From the NCBI GenBank assembly GCA_005778355.1, contig SXON01000222.1, positions 1-42,167 of the forward strand: a DNA stretch of 42,167 bases, written 5' to 3'. Positions 1-7,481 of the stretch are shown piece by piece. The position numbers were made by a program, and so were the translations under genes. The stretch comes from Pseudomonadota bacterium. GTDB taxonomy: Bacteria > Myxococcota_A > UBA796 > SXON01. Within the stretch, counting starts at the first letter, position 1. Every line of letters begins with the position of its first letter. Under the pieces are notes generated by a model. It was not told where the DNA came from and did no database searches. It saw only the letters and a program-made list of their open reading frames with translations.

Positions 1-98
1 TCGAGGGGCCGGAGCTCGAACCGGACAGTTGCCCGGCGTCTGCCGAGGGCGAGGCGTGTATCGAGGGGCCGGTCGCGCTCTACGGCTACGAGCCCTGA
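1..98 (+). CDS. C-terminal fragment of an unidentified protein (truncated by window edge)
   Basis: The third plus-strand frame is open from the window edge to a TGA at 96-98. It encodes about 31 residues that are acidic and contain two cysteines (motifs DSCPAS and EACIEGP), ending in YGYEP. The composition resembles the other secreted Cys/Asp-rich proteins of this window, and the gene converges on folE2 with about 45 bases between the stops. A 12-base direct repeat (tcgaggggccgg at 1-12 and 61-72) lies inside it. Too little is visible to name a family. The competing frame starting at 29 runs antisense into folE2 and is less protein-like. Confidence 0.45.
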   Translation, partial: EGPELEPDSCPASAEGEACIEGPVALYGYEP

Positions 99-121
99 TC
101 GACGGCCCGCTGCAGCTCGTT

Positions 122-159
122 CCCTGCAGCCTCCAGCCTAGAGCCTACACCCTCCGCAG
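122..159. repeat. Degenerate heptamer array (CCCTGCA/GCCTCCA/GCCTAGA/GCCTACA)
   Basis: Four to five consecutive 7-base units of the form [GC]CCTNNA run across the 3' end of folE2, and the folE2 TAG stop (145-147) is formed by one of the units. A similar array lies directly downstream of the MopE operon at 18895-18926. The period of seven and the shared consensus are seen directly; function is unknown. Confidence 0.55.
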
Positions 160-1281
160 AAACCCCTCCGGATCCCTCGCCACCTTGGCCCACACCCACG
201 CCGGCATCACCCCGGCGCGCAGCAACACCTCGTCGGCCGGCAAGCCGAGCAGGCGCGCGGCGCGGGCGAGCGCGTCGTCGCTGAGCCGCTTGTCGCCCGA
301 CTCCACGCGACTGAGATGCGCGGCCGACACGGCGAGTTCGTCGGCCAGACCTTGCTGGCTGTAGCCCCGGAGCACCCGCTGCTCGCGGAGCCAGGGCCCG
401 AAGGACTGCGCCTCGGCCGGGGGAGGGTGTCCCGGGTTGGCCGGGGAGGGGACGGCCGCCGCGCTGGCCGACCACTCGATCTGCGCGAAGGCCGAGTGGT
501 TGTGGATGGACTCCTGGTTCTCCGCCGACACTCGCAACCAGGTGACGCCGGGCAGGGCCCGCAGCGCGATCACCGAGTCGCGCACGAGGTCTTCCACGAA
601 CTTGGGGTTGTCGTAGGCCAGCTCGGTGACGTATTTCTCGTCCTCGCGTTTGAGGAGCGCGAACAAGGGCGCCGAGCCGCAGGCCTCCACGGCGGCGACA
701 ATCTCCTCGATCCACACGAACTCGGTGCTCCGGAGCTCCACGTCGACCAGGCTGCGCTGGTTGTGGGCCCCGCGATCGCTGATCGCCTTGGAGCACGGAC
801 ACAGGCTCTTCACCGGCACGCGGACGCAGAGCACGAAGTCGAGCTCGGTGCCCCGCATCGAGGCATCGAAACGACAGGTGTACTCCATCAAGGACTCGAC
901 CCCGCTCACCGGCGCGCGCTTGCTGATGAAGTAGGAAAACTCGGCGAGCAGGTGGGCGTCGCGGGCCTCCAGTCGCGACTGGATGTCGGCGAGGATGGAG
1001 GGCATGTTGCGGATGGTCATCTCGCCGCGCCGCGCGTTGAGCACTTCCACGAAGCGGCTCATGTGCGTGCCCTTGAACTCGTGGGGCAGGCTCACCGACA
1101 AGTTCATGCGCGCTACCGTGTGCTGCACCTGGTTCGTACGGTCGAGCACGCGGATGGGGTACACGAGGTCCTTGATGCCCACCTTGTCGATGGCCAGGGC
1201 GCGCTCGTCGCGCTCGCTTGCGTGATCGGGCAGGCGCTTGGCCTTCGAGGGACGGGGTTTGGGTTCGCGAGCTGCGGTCAT
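145..1281 (-). CDS. folE2: GTP cyclohydrolase IB (FolE2) fused to a C-terminal XRE helix-turn-helix
   Basis: The protein has 378 residues. Residues about 25-270 are a GTP cyclohydrolase type IB, which converts GTP to 7,8-dihydroneopterin triphosphate, the entry point to folate and to queuosine/7-deazaguanine. Diagnostic motifs are LCPCSK at 160-165 (containing the family's active-site Cys), ISDRGAHNQRS at 167-177 and ESIHNHSAFAQIE near 257-269. A Pro/Ala-rich linker (about 271-291) leads to a cro/C1-type helix-turn-helix at about 292-355 (LREQRVLRGYSQQGLADELA, then LSRVESGDKRLS), giving roughly 100 residues beyond a normal FolE2. The reading frame is continuous across the junction. The ATG at 1281 overlaps the queE stop (ATGA), so the two are translationally coupled. 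The FolE2 call is firm; DNA binding by the appended domain is inferred. Confidence 0.9.
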   Translation of the reverse strand: MTAAREPKPRPSKAKRLPDHASERDERALAIDKVGIKDLVYPIRVLDRTNQVQHTVARMNLSVSLPHEFKGTHMSRFVEVLNARRGEMTIRNMPSILADIQSRLEARDAHLLAEFSYFISKRAPVSGVESLMEYTCRFDASMRGTELDFVLCVRVPVKSLCPCSKAISDRGAHNQRSLVDVELRSTEFVWIEEIVAAVEACGSAPLFALLKREDEKYVTELAYDNPKFVEDLVRDSVIALRALPGVTWLRVSAENQESIHNHSAFAQIEWSASAAAVPSPANPGHPPPAEAQSFGPWLREQRVLRGYSQQGLADELAVSAAHLSRVESGDKRLSDDALARAARLLGLPADEVLLRAGVMPAWVWAKVARDPEGFLRRV

Positions 1282-1910
1282 GGAATGCCCAGGAGCTTGT
1301 GGGTTTGGAGTGACAGTCGCCAGCGCGGGCGCGCGTGGCAGTAGGCGACCGCGAGGCGAGTGTTGGCCTCGCGCTCGGCGCCGTCCATCGGCTGGAGAAA
1401 GTGGTGTTGGAACTCCAGCGATTCGAACGCGTCCGGTTCCAACTCCGGTTGAGGAAAGACGAGCTTCAACTCGTCTCCACGTCGAACGAGCAGATCCGAG
1501 CGGGGCTTCGGGCTCACGCATACCCAGTCGATGCCGCGGGGTAGCGGGCGAGTGCCGTTGGTCTCGATGCCCACCTCGAGGCCGAGCGCGTGACACTCGT
1601 CAACCAGCGCCACGTCGAGCTGCAGCGCCGGCTCGCCACCGGTGAAGACGACATACGGGCGACCGGCGTCGCCGGGCCAGTGCGCGCGCACGTGCTGCGC
1701 GAGGGCCGCCGCGCTCGGGAAGCGTCCCCCGCCGGGGCCGTCCTGGCCGCGGAAGTCGGTATCGCAGAAACGGCAGGCGGCGCTCTCGCGGTCCTGCTCC
1801 AGGCCCGACCACAGGTTGCACCCGGAGAAACGGCAGAAGACCGCCGCGCGCCCCGCCTGGGCGCCCTCGCCTTGCAGCGTGTAGTAGGTTTCCTTGACGG
1901 CGTAGGCCAT
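1278..1910 (-). CDS. queE: 7-carboxy-7-deazaguanine synthase (QueE)
   Basis: A radical-SAM enzyme of 210 residues that converts 6-carboxytetrahydropterin to 7-carboxy-7-deazaguanine in preQ0/queuosine synthesis. The N-terminus has the family pattern YYTLQGEG, and the iron-sulfur ligands are Cys31, Cys46 and Cys49, the CX14CX2C spacing typical of QueE rather than the CX3CX2C of most radical-SAM proteins. VFTGGEPALQ and the IETNGT/VSPKP segments follow as in the family. The ATG at 1910 gives the expected N-terminus. It overlaps folE2 by four bases, and the FolE2 product feeds the same pathway; queC, queD and queF are not in this window. Confidence 0.93.
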   Translation of the reverse strand: MAYAVKETYYTLQGEGAQAGRAAVFCRFSGCNLWSGLEQDRESAACRFCDTDFRGQDGPGGGRFPSAAALAQHVRAHWPGDAGRPYVVFTGGEPALQLDVALVDECHALGLEVGIETNGTRPLPRGIDWVCVSPKPRSDLLVRRGDELKLVFPQPELEPDAFESLEFQHHFLQPMDGAEREANTRLAVAYCHARPRWRLSLQTHKLLGIP

Positions 1911-1979
1911 GGCAGCGCGGAGCTACCATGGCCTGTCCCAAGTGGCAAGTCGAGCTTGTCTAGTTGGACACGGGGCCGC

Positions 1980-3071
1980 CTACATCGTGCAGGAGTGGCC
2001 GCTGCTTCCGTGCCCGTGGTCGTACTCGTGATCGTGCTCGTCGTCATCGGGACGATGCTGCCCGCTCGTGTAGGTCGGGCGGTCGTCCCAGCCGAACTCC
2101 ACCGTGCTCTTGCGGTACGGGTCGACCGTGATCGTGGCGCGCTCGACGAGGCTGCCGTCCAGCTCGCGCACCTCGAGGGTCAAGGGCCCCACCGAGAGGC
2201 TCAGCGTGTGGTCTTGCTCCGCGTTGAGCATCGCGACGATGCGGCCGTCGGCGTACACGCGCACGCCCTCGTGGTGCTCGTTCTCCAGCTGCACCAGTCC
2301 CTCGCGGGGCGGGTCGATGGTCCAGCTCCCGCCGCGCCAGGGGTCGACGCGGATCTGCTCCTCGTCCACGCGCTCGCCGCCGGGGCGACGGGCCACGAGG
2401 TGGAAGGCGCCGACGGCGACATCCTCGTACACCACGCGCCCGCGGGACTCGACGGTGCGGGTGAGCCCGCGGTCGCAGGTGAGGGTGACGGAGAAGGGGA
2501 GCGGGTTGTAGACGACGAGATCGGCACGGGACGGCGCGAAGCCGGTGATGGTCTCCTCTTCGAAGGGGCGCAAGTACACGTGCTCGTGCTCCACGACGCG
2601 GCCGTTGGCCACGAGATCCAGCGAGGTGGAGCCGAGGGGGAGGGCCACGATGCGCGACTGGCTCGGCGCCAGCTCGGCCACCTCGCGCCCGCTGGCCACG
2701 AGCTCGGCCGGCACGCCCGTGTTGTTCACCACCTTCACCAGCGCCGTGCTGGGCGGACGGAGCTCTACGTCGGCAGTCCGGCCACCGTACACCTTCACCG
2801 TCTTGTTGCTGAGCAAGCGCGACTCGCCGAAGGCCTTGTAGGTGGCGCTGACTACCACGTAGCCGCTGTCGGCCCGGAAGCGGACGGTTTCCCAGGGGGC
2901 GAGCACGCGAGCGTCGTTGCCGTCCACGCGCACGGTGAGCGCCTCGCTCGTCTCGTTCTCGACGCGGACATAGCCGTCGTAGCGGTGACTTCGGGTGCTG
3001 CCGTGTGCGTTGGCGACCGCAGGCGCCAGGAGGCAGAGTAGGGCTACAGATCGCGAGATACCAGCGTACAT
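1980..3071 (-). CDS. Secreted four-module beta protein with His-rich C-terminal tail
   Basis: Family not recognised. The ATG at 3071 is chosen because it follows a good ribosome site (GAGGAGA) and opens a clear signal peptide (MYAGISRSVALLCLLAPAVA, cleavage after ANA near residue 22). The mature part holds about four similar modules of 70-80 residues. Each pairs a 'V.V.N.....V...GR.VA.L.P' strand pattern with a later 'I.VDP(W/Y)R' segment, suggesting repeated beta-sandwich domains. The last 20 residues are rich in His, Asp and Gly (EHDHEYDHGHGSSGHSC) and look like a metal-binding tail. It is probably periplasmic or surface exposed. It lies 69 bases upstream of queE on the same strand. Confidence 0.7.
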   Translation of the reverse strand: MYAGISRSVALLCLLAPAVANAHGSTRSHRYDGYVRVENETSEALTVRVDGNDARVLAPWETVRFRADSGYVVVSATYKAFGESRLLSNKTVKVYGGRTADVELRPPSTALVKVVNNTGVPAELVASGREVAELAPSQSRIVALPLGSTSLDLVANGRVVEHEHVYLRPFEEETITGFAPSRADLVVYNPLPFSVTLTCDRGLTRTVESRGRVVYEDVAVGAFHLVARRPGGERVDEEQIRVDPWRGGSWTIDPPREGLVQLENEHHEGVRVYADGRIVAMLNAEQDHTLSLSVGPLTLEVRELDGSLVERATITVDPYRKSTVEFGWDDRPTYTSGQHRPDDDEHDHEYDHGHGSSGHSCTM

Positions 3072-3173
3072 GTTGTCTCCTCGGCGACTTCTGGGTGTCG
3101 CACGATGGATGGACGCGGGCCCGCCGTCGCCCATTCGCGATCGAAGAAAGATGACGAGTTTCACGTACGGCCG

Positions 3174-3201
3174 TTGACCCGTCAATCGGCGTGGCTAGGC
3201 T
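3174..3201 (+). promoter_or_regulatory. Possible promoter of the HNH gene, with a back-to-back -35 for the minus gene
   Basis: TTGACC at 3174-3179, a 16-base spacer and TAGGCT at 3196-3201 precede the ATG at 3217. The bases TTGACCCGTCAA form an inverted repeat, so the minus strand also reads TTGACG (3185-3180) facing the secreted-protein gene at 3071. The -10 matches are weak in both directions. Confidence 0.3.
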
Positions 3202-3216
3202 GCGCGCGGTGCTGCC

Positions 3217-3843
3217 ATGTTGAACGTGCTGCTACTCAACGCTGACTACACGCCGATGCGCGTCATCCGCTGGGAACGCGCCGTGGAGCTTGTCTTGGAC
3301 CAGAAGCTGGTCCAGGTGGCGGCGTACCCGGGTCGTTTCGTGCGTTCCATGTCACTCGCCTTGCCCTGGCCGAGTGTCGTGGCGCTGCGGAAGTACAGCC
3401 ACGGTCGCGGCAAGGTGCGTTTCTCCTCGCGCAACGTGCAGGCGCGCGATGCCTACACCTGCGGGTACTGCGGCGTGCGCCCGCGGCAGCACGATGGGCG
3501 GCCCGACCGCGTGTCACTCACGCTCGACCACGTGATCCCCCGCGCTCACGCGCGGGAAGGCAAGGTTTACCTGCCCTGGTCGCGCAAGTGGGTGAACGTG
3601 TCGTGCTGGGAGAACTCGGCCACCGCCTGCCGGAGCTGCAACTCTCGCAAGGCCGACCGTACCCCCGTGCAAGCGAACATGACGCTGCGCATCTACCCGC
3701 GCGTGCCTACCCAGGCCGACGCGTTGCGGATGGCGATGTCACGCCTCGCGGTCGTGCCCGAGGAGTGGTTGCCCTGGCTCCCGCCCGACGTGCTCGAGGC
3801 GGAGGAGGTACGCGTGCCCACGCGGGTGCTGGGCGCGGGGTAA
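3217..3843 (+). CDS. HNH endonuclease family protein
   Basis: A protein of 208 residues with the N-terminal segment MLNVLLLNADYTPMRVIRW found in stand-alone HNH nucleases of many bacteria. The beta-beta-alpha-metal core is complete: zinc pairs Cys82/Cys85 and Cys138/Cys141, LDHVIPRA with Asp104-His105, and WENSATAC with Asn133, followed by CNSRKADR. The enzyme should cut DNA using a single metal ion; its substrate and purpose are unknown. No restriction or phage gene is adjacent. ATG start, divergent from the secreted-protein gene at 3071. Confidence 0.85.
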   Translation: MLNVLLLNADYTPMRVIRWERAVELVLDQKLVQVAAYPGRFVRSMSLALPWPSVVALRKYSHGRGKVRFSSRNVQARDAYTCGYCGVRPRQHDGRPDRVSLTLDHVIPRAHAREGKVYLPWSRKWVNVSCWENSATACRSCNSRKADRTPVQANMTLRIYPRVPTQADALRMAMSRLAVVPEEWLPWLPPDVLEAEEVRVPTRVLGAG

Positions 3844-3873
3844 CGCCGCCGTGCACGACGCGGCGCTCCTGGG

Positions 3874-3901
3874 CACGGCGGGCTAGAAGCGGCCCGCCGT
3901 G
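3874..3901 (+). promoter_or_regulatory. Perfect stem-loop enclosing the asparaginase start codon
   Basis: CACGGCGGGC (3874-3883) and GCCCGCCGTG (3892-3901) are exact reverse complements separated by an 8-base loop. The GTG start of the asparaginase (3899-3901) is the base of the right arm, so the mRNA hairpin would bury the start codon. No T-run follows, arguing against a simple terminator for the HNH gene. Regulatory function is inferred. Confidence 0.45.
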
Positions 3902-4882
3902 TCTCGTCCCCGCATCCGTTTCCTCGCCACCGGCGGCACCCTCGGGATGTTGCCGGGGAGCCCTGGGCCCCTCGCGCCGTCCGACGTGGCCGCCAACGTG
4001 CTTGCATACGTGCAGGGCATCGAGCGCGAGCTCGACGTGTCGGTGGAGTCCCTGTGGAACCTCGACAGCTCCGACATTGGGCCCACCCACTGGGACGCCC
4101 TGGCCGAGGCGGTGGCGGCGCGCCTCGGCGAGGTGGAGGGCGTGGTCGTCTTGCACGGTACTGACACCATGGCGTGGACGGCGGCGGCCCTTTCGCTCGC
4201 CCTGCGGGGTCTCGCCAAGCCCGTTGTCTTCACCGGCGCGCAGCGTCCCATCGCCAGCGTGCGCACCGACGCGCCCGAGAACGTGGTCAACGCCGCGCTC
4301 TGTGCCGCGATGGACATCCCCGAGGTGTCACTCTACTTCGGGCGCTACCTTTTCCGGGGTAACCGAAGCACCAAGACCTCGATCCAGAGCTACGAGGCCT
4401 TCGAGTCGCCGGACTGTCCGCCGCTCGTCGAGATGGGCGTGGAGGTGCGTCCGATCAAGACGCCCCTTCGCCAGGTCGGCCCGCTCCGGCTCGAGCTCGG
4501 CTTCGACCCGCGTGTGGCCATCGTGCCCGTGGTGCCCGGCGCAGGTCCAGCCCTGCTGGAAGCGGCGGTGGAGCGGGGCATGCGGGGCGTGGTCGTGCAG
4601 GGTTTCGGGGCGGGAAACGTGCCCCAGGACCTCTGGCCGGGCGCGCTCGCGGAGGCCGTCCGCGCTGGCGTGGCGGTGGTGGTGCACTCCCATTGTCACC
4701 GGGGCAAGGTCGATCTCCAGGCCTACGTGGGCGGCCGAGCGGCGCTTGCCGCGGGCGTCATGGCCAGCGGCACCATGACGATCGAGTGCGCCACGGTGAA
4801 GCTCATGCACGGGCTGGCTCGCCACGGCGGTGAAGACCTCCGCGCCTACTACAATCGAGACGTCGCGGGCGAGGGCGCGTGA
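3899..4882 (+). CDS. ansA: Type I L-asparaginase
   Basis: A protein of 327 residues of the bacterial L-asparaginase/glutaminase family, hydrolysing asparagine to aspartate and ammonia, without a signal peptide and so cytoplasmic (type I). The first catalytic motif is ATGGTLGM with nucleophile Thr14. The second is HGTDTM with Thr88-Asp89, and a Lys in RSTKTS near 159 matches the family's catalytic Lys. The segments FTGAQRP and GVVVQGFGAGNVP are also conserved. The GTG start at 3899 puts the nucleophile at the usual distance from the N-terminus. The stop overlaps the next gene (GTGA), suggesting co-transcription with the TetR regulator. Confidence 0.92.
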   Translation: MSRPRIRFLATGGTLGMLPGSPGPLAPSDVAANVLAYVQGIERELDVSVESLWNLDSSDIGPTHWDALAEAVAARLGEVEGVVVLHGTDTMAWTAAALSLALRGLAKPVVFTGAQRPIASVRTDAPENVVNAALCAAMDIPEVSLYFGRYLFRGNRSTKTSIQSYEAFESPDCPPLVEMGVEVRPIKTPLRQVGPLRLELGFDPRVAIVPVVPGAGPALLEAAVERGMRGVVVQGFGAGNVPQDLWPGALAEAVRAGVAVVVHSHCHRGKVDLQAYVGGRAALAAGVMASGTMTIECATVKLMHGLARHGGEDLRAYYNRDVAGEGA

Positions 4883-5469
4883 GGGCGCCGTCGCTCGACC
4901 CTGACAGTCGGCGCGCCTCGCTGGTGCGCGCCGCGCGCGAAGTTTTCGCCGAGAAGGGCTACCACCCCGCCAGCGTGGGCGACATCATCGAGGCAGCGGG
5001 CGTGGCCCGGGGCACGTTCTACAACCACTTCGAGAGCAAGCGGGAGATCTTCGCGGCGGTGCTGGCGGAGCTGATGCTCGAGGTCGGCGGCGTGGTGCAG
5101 CCCATCGACGTGCGGCAAGACATCCACGAGCAGGTGCGCGCCAACCTCCATCGCCTCGCGGCGGCGATGGCGTCGCAAGGGGCGGCGGTGCGAATCCTGT
5201 TCACCGAGGCCGAGGGCATCGACAAGGACGGGGAGATCGCCCTTGCCGCGTTCTACGCGCACGTCCTGGCGCGGGTCGAGAAAGCGCTGTCCGATGGGCA
5301 GCGCCTTGGCGTGGTTCGCCCGGGGGAAGTGCGCCAGTCGGCGCGTTGTCTGCTGGGTATGCTCAAGGAGCCGGTGATGCTGGCGCGGCTGGCACGTGAG
5401 CCGCTCGACGCGCCGGCCATGGCCGAGGCGATCTACGGCTTGTTGCGGGGTGGGGTGCTGAGCGTGTAG
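4879..5469 (+). CDS. TetR/AcrR family transcriptional regulator
   Basis: A protein of 196 residues. The N-terminal helix-turn-helix spans about 12-60 (FAEKGYHPASVGDIIEAAGV, ARGTFYNHFESKREIF), which is textbook TetR; the rest is an all-helical ligand/dimer domain. It starts with a GTG overlapping the asparaginase stop, so it may regulate that operon or an unlinked target. The inducer cannot be read from the sequence. Confidence 0.9.
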   Translation: MRAPSLDPDSRRASLVRAAREVFAEKGYHPASVGDIIEAAGVARGTFYNHFESKREIFAAVLAELMLEVGGVVQPIDVRQDIHEQVRANLHRLAAAMASQGAAVRILFTEAEGIDKDGEIALAAFYAHVLARVEKALSDGQRLGVVRPGEVRQSARCLLGMLKEPVMLARLAREPLDAPAMAEAIYGLLRGGVLSV

Positions 5470-5478
5470 ACAGCGCGC

Positions 5479-6711
5479 GTGCTGCGCTCCTCGCCCTTCT
5501 TGTTCCTCGCCGCCTGCGCCAACGAGAACGATCTTGGGCGGGTGAACGCGGGGCCGCTGGTGGAGATCACCTCGCCTTCGGCGAGCGACGTGCTGCGCGA
5601 GGGCGACACGGTGGTGGCGAGCGCAGTGGGCAGCGACGACATCGACGCCATCCTCGCGGTGGAGTGGACGCTCGACGGGGAGTGGGTAGACGGCGAGGTG
5701 GTGGCCGAGGGCGAAGGCAGCGACGACGGGCGCGTAACGAGCGGCTACGTCGCGACACTTGGGCAACTGGCCCGGGGCGAGTATGCGCTCGCCATCAAGG
5801 TGGTCGACGCCGACGGAGAGGTGGCAACCGACTCGCTCGCGTTCACGGTGCTCGGCCCGCTCGGCGCGCCTACCGTGGAGATCACCCAGCCCGCAGCGGG
5901 CAGCGCCTTCGTCGAGGGCGAGCAAGTCGCCTTCACCGGCGAGGCGAGCGACTCGTCGACCGACGCCGGCGACCTGGTGTTTGACTGGACGTCGAGCCTC
6001 GACGGCGAGATCCCGGGCGCGGTGTCGGGCGATGGTGCCTCGATGGTGCTGAGCAGCCTGCTGAGCGTGGGTACGCACGTCGTGACCTTGTCCGCCACCG
6101 ACCAGGACGGCGAGGTGGGTACCGATGAGGTGACGGTGGTGATCGAGCCAGCTGCGCCGCCCGAGCCCGAGGCGGGCGACCTCATCTTCACCGAGATGAT
6201 GGTGAATCCCGACGCCGTGGCCGACGAGGATGGCGAGTGGGTGGAGCTCTACAACACCGCCGGTTACGCGATCGACCTCGCCGGCTACTCCTTCCACGAC
6301 GATGGTAGCGACGACTGGGAGTTCGAGGACAGCATCGTGGTGGAACCCGGGGGCTACGTGGTGCTGTGCGCCAACGCCGACCCCGAGGTGAACGGTGGCG
6401 TGACGTGCGACGGCTGGTTCTATCGGAATCCGATGGGCGAGAAGCCGCCCACGGGCTCCGGGGGCGGCGTGGCCATCGCCAACAACGACGACGAGCTCTC
6501 GCTCACCAGCCCCACCGGGGTGGATATTGATCGCTTCGACTACAACGACACCGACAGCGATCCCATCGAGGCCGGCATGTCCTTCGGGCTGAGCCCCGAC
6601 CACCTCGACGGCCTCGAGAACGACGACGTGGACAACTGGTGCGTGCAGACAACGGTGCTGCCCGGGGTCACCGAGCCGGGGACGCCGGGAGAGGCGAACG
6701 ATCCCTGTTGA
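5479..6711 (+). CDS. Lipoprotein with Ig/PKD-like repeats and a C-terminal lamin-tail domain
   Basis: A protein of 410 residues. The short signal peptide ends in the lipobox FLAAC with Cys13. Two beta-sandwich modules of Ig/PKD type follow, at about 27-120 and 126-225 (VEITSPSASDVLREGDTV and VEITQPAAGSAFVEGEQV open them). Residues about 232-400 form a lamin-tail domain (LIFTEMMVNPDAVADEDGEW, VELYNTAGYAIDLAGYSF, VVEPGGYVVLCA), common in secreted bacterial surface proteins. It is very acidic. GTG start; the TetR stop lies 10 bases upstream. Role unknown, probably surface anchored or adhesive. Confidence 0.8.
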   Translation: MLRSSPFLFLAACANENDLGRVNAGPLVEITSPSASDVLREGDTVVASAVGSDDIDAILAVEWTLDGEWVDGEVVAEGEGSDDGRVTSGYVATLGQLARGEYALAIKVVDADGEVATDSLAFTVLGPLGAPTVEITQPAAGSAFVEGEQVAFTGEASDSSTDAGDLVFDWTSSLDGEIPGAVSGDGASMVLSSLLSVGTHVVTLSATDQDGEVGTDEVTVVIEPAAPPEPEAGDLIFTEMMVNPDAVADEDGEWVELYNTAGYAIDLAGYSFHDDGSDDWEFEDSIVVEPGGYVVLCANADPEVNGGVTCDGWFYRNPMGEKPPTGSGGGVAIANNDDELSLTSPTGVDIDRFDYNDTDSDPIEAGMSFGLSPDHLDGLENDDVDNWCVQTTVLPGVTEPGTPGEANDPC

Positions 6712-6718
6712 TGACCCG

Positions 6719-6747
6719 TTGCTCCCGCGTGGGGTGGCGTGTACCAT
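6719..6747 (+). promoter_or_regulatory. Promoter of the VapBC-like module, apparently giving a leaderless mRNA
   Basis: TTGCTC (6719-6724), a 17-base spacer and TACCAT (6742-6747) end six bases before the ATG at 6754. Transcription would start at or next to that ATG, consistent with the absence of any ribosome site before it. Confidence 0.45.
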
Positions 6748-6753
6748 TACCAG

Positions 6754-7014
6754 ATGGACAGTGAAATTACCATCGACGCTGCCGGTCGCCTCGTCCTGCC
6801 GGTTGACATCCGTCGTAAGCTGGGGCTGGTCGGTGGGTCCACACTTCGCGTGCGGCTCGACGGCGAGCGCGTGGTGATGGAGCCCGTCGAGGAGGTCGCC
6901 GCCGTGCAGCGCGTGGGCAGCCTGCTCGTCGCCACGGGTAGCCTGCAGGGTGAGCTCGTCGACCATCGCGCGCTCCGGGACGCTCGCTCGCGACGGATCG
7001 CGGGGCTGGAGTGA
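6754..7014 (+). CDS. vapB: AbrB/MazE-type antitoxin (VapB-like)
   Basis: A protein of 86 residues from the ATG at 6754. The swapped-hairpin AbrB domain is at the N-terminus (ITIDAAGRLVLPVDIRRKLG), and the C-terminal tail, which should wrap the toxin, is Arg/Glu-rich. A GTG at 6739 would add five residues (MYHYQ), but it lies against the apparent -10 box, so the ATG is preferred. The stop overlaps the toxin start (GTGA). Such antitoxins normally repress their own operon together with the toxin. Confidence 0.8.
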   Translation: MDSEITIDAAGRLVLPVDIRRKLGLVGGSTLRVRLDGERVVMEPVEEVAAVQRVGSLLVATGSLQGELVDHRALRDARSRRIAGLE

Positions 7015-7442
7015 GGCGGGTCGCGCTGGATACCTCGGTGCTCGTGGCTGCACTTTGGGCTGGGCACCCGCGCCACGGCGCTGCCCGAGGAGTCGTGGAG
7101 TCGTGCCACTCGGGCGGCTTCGCCGGTATCGCGAGCGCGCATGCGCTCGGCGAGTGCTGGGCTACGCTCACGGCGCTGCCGTTGTCGGCTCGCATTCGGC
7201 CCATCGAGGCGCGAGAGATGGTCCTGGTGGCCTCTCGTCCGCTAGCCATCGTCGACCTCACGCGTGCCCTCGAAGAGGCCGCCATGGAGCGTTGCGCCCG
7301 CCTCGGGCTCCGCTCGGGCTCGGTCTACGACGCCCTGCACCTGTGCGCGGCCGAGGGTGCTGACGCCGAGGCGATCATCACCCTCAACGAGGCAGACCTC
7401 CTCCGGCTGAAACCGACCATCGGCGTCGAGCTCCCCATCTGA
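7011..7442 (+). CDS. vapC: PIN-domain ribonuclease toxin (VapC-like)
   Basis: A protein of 143 residues. PIN-domain acidic residues are visible in VALDTSVLVAAL (Asp7), HALGECWA (Glu near 47) and SVYDALHLCAA (Asp near 105), the usual magnesium-binding set. Toxins of this family cleave RNA, often tRNA or rRNA. It starts with GTG overlapping the antitoxin stop, giving the expected antitoxin-toxin order and coupling. The final conserved Asp region reads ITLNEADLLRL. Confidence 0.85.
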   Translation: MRRVALDTSVLVAALWAGHPRHGAARGVVESCHSGGFAGIASAHALGECWATLTALPLSARIRPIEAREMVLVASRPLAIVDLTRALEEAAMERCARLGLRSGSVYDALHLCAAEGADAEAIITLNEADLLRLKPTIGVELPI

Positions 7443-7481
7443 GCCACGCGGGAACCTCGGCCCAACCATACTGTCCCCAAC

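Noticed and set aside
316..1344. A plus-strand open frame of about 342 codons
   Set aside because: Mirror of folE2, which has all family motifs on the minus strand.
4849..7053. A minus-strand open frame of about 734 codons
   Set aside because: It is antisense to TetR, the lamin-tail lipoprotein and the antitoxin, all of which have clear families; the product is His/Arg-rich with no motif.
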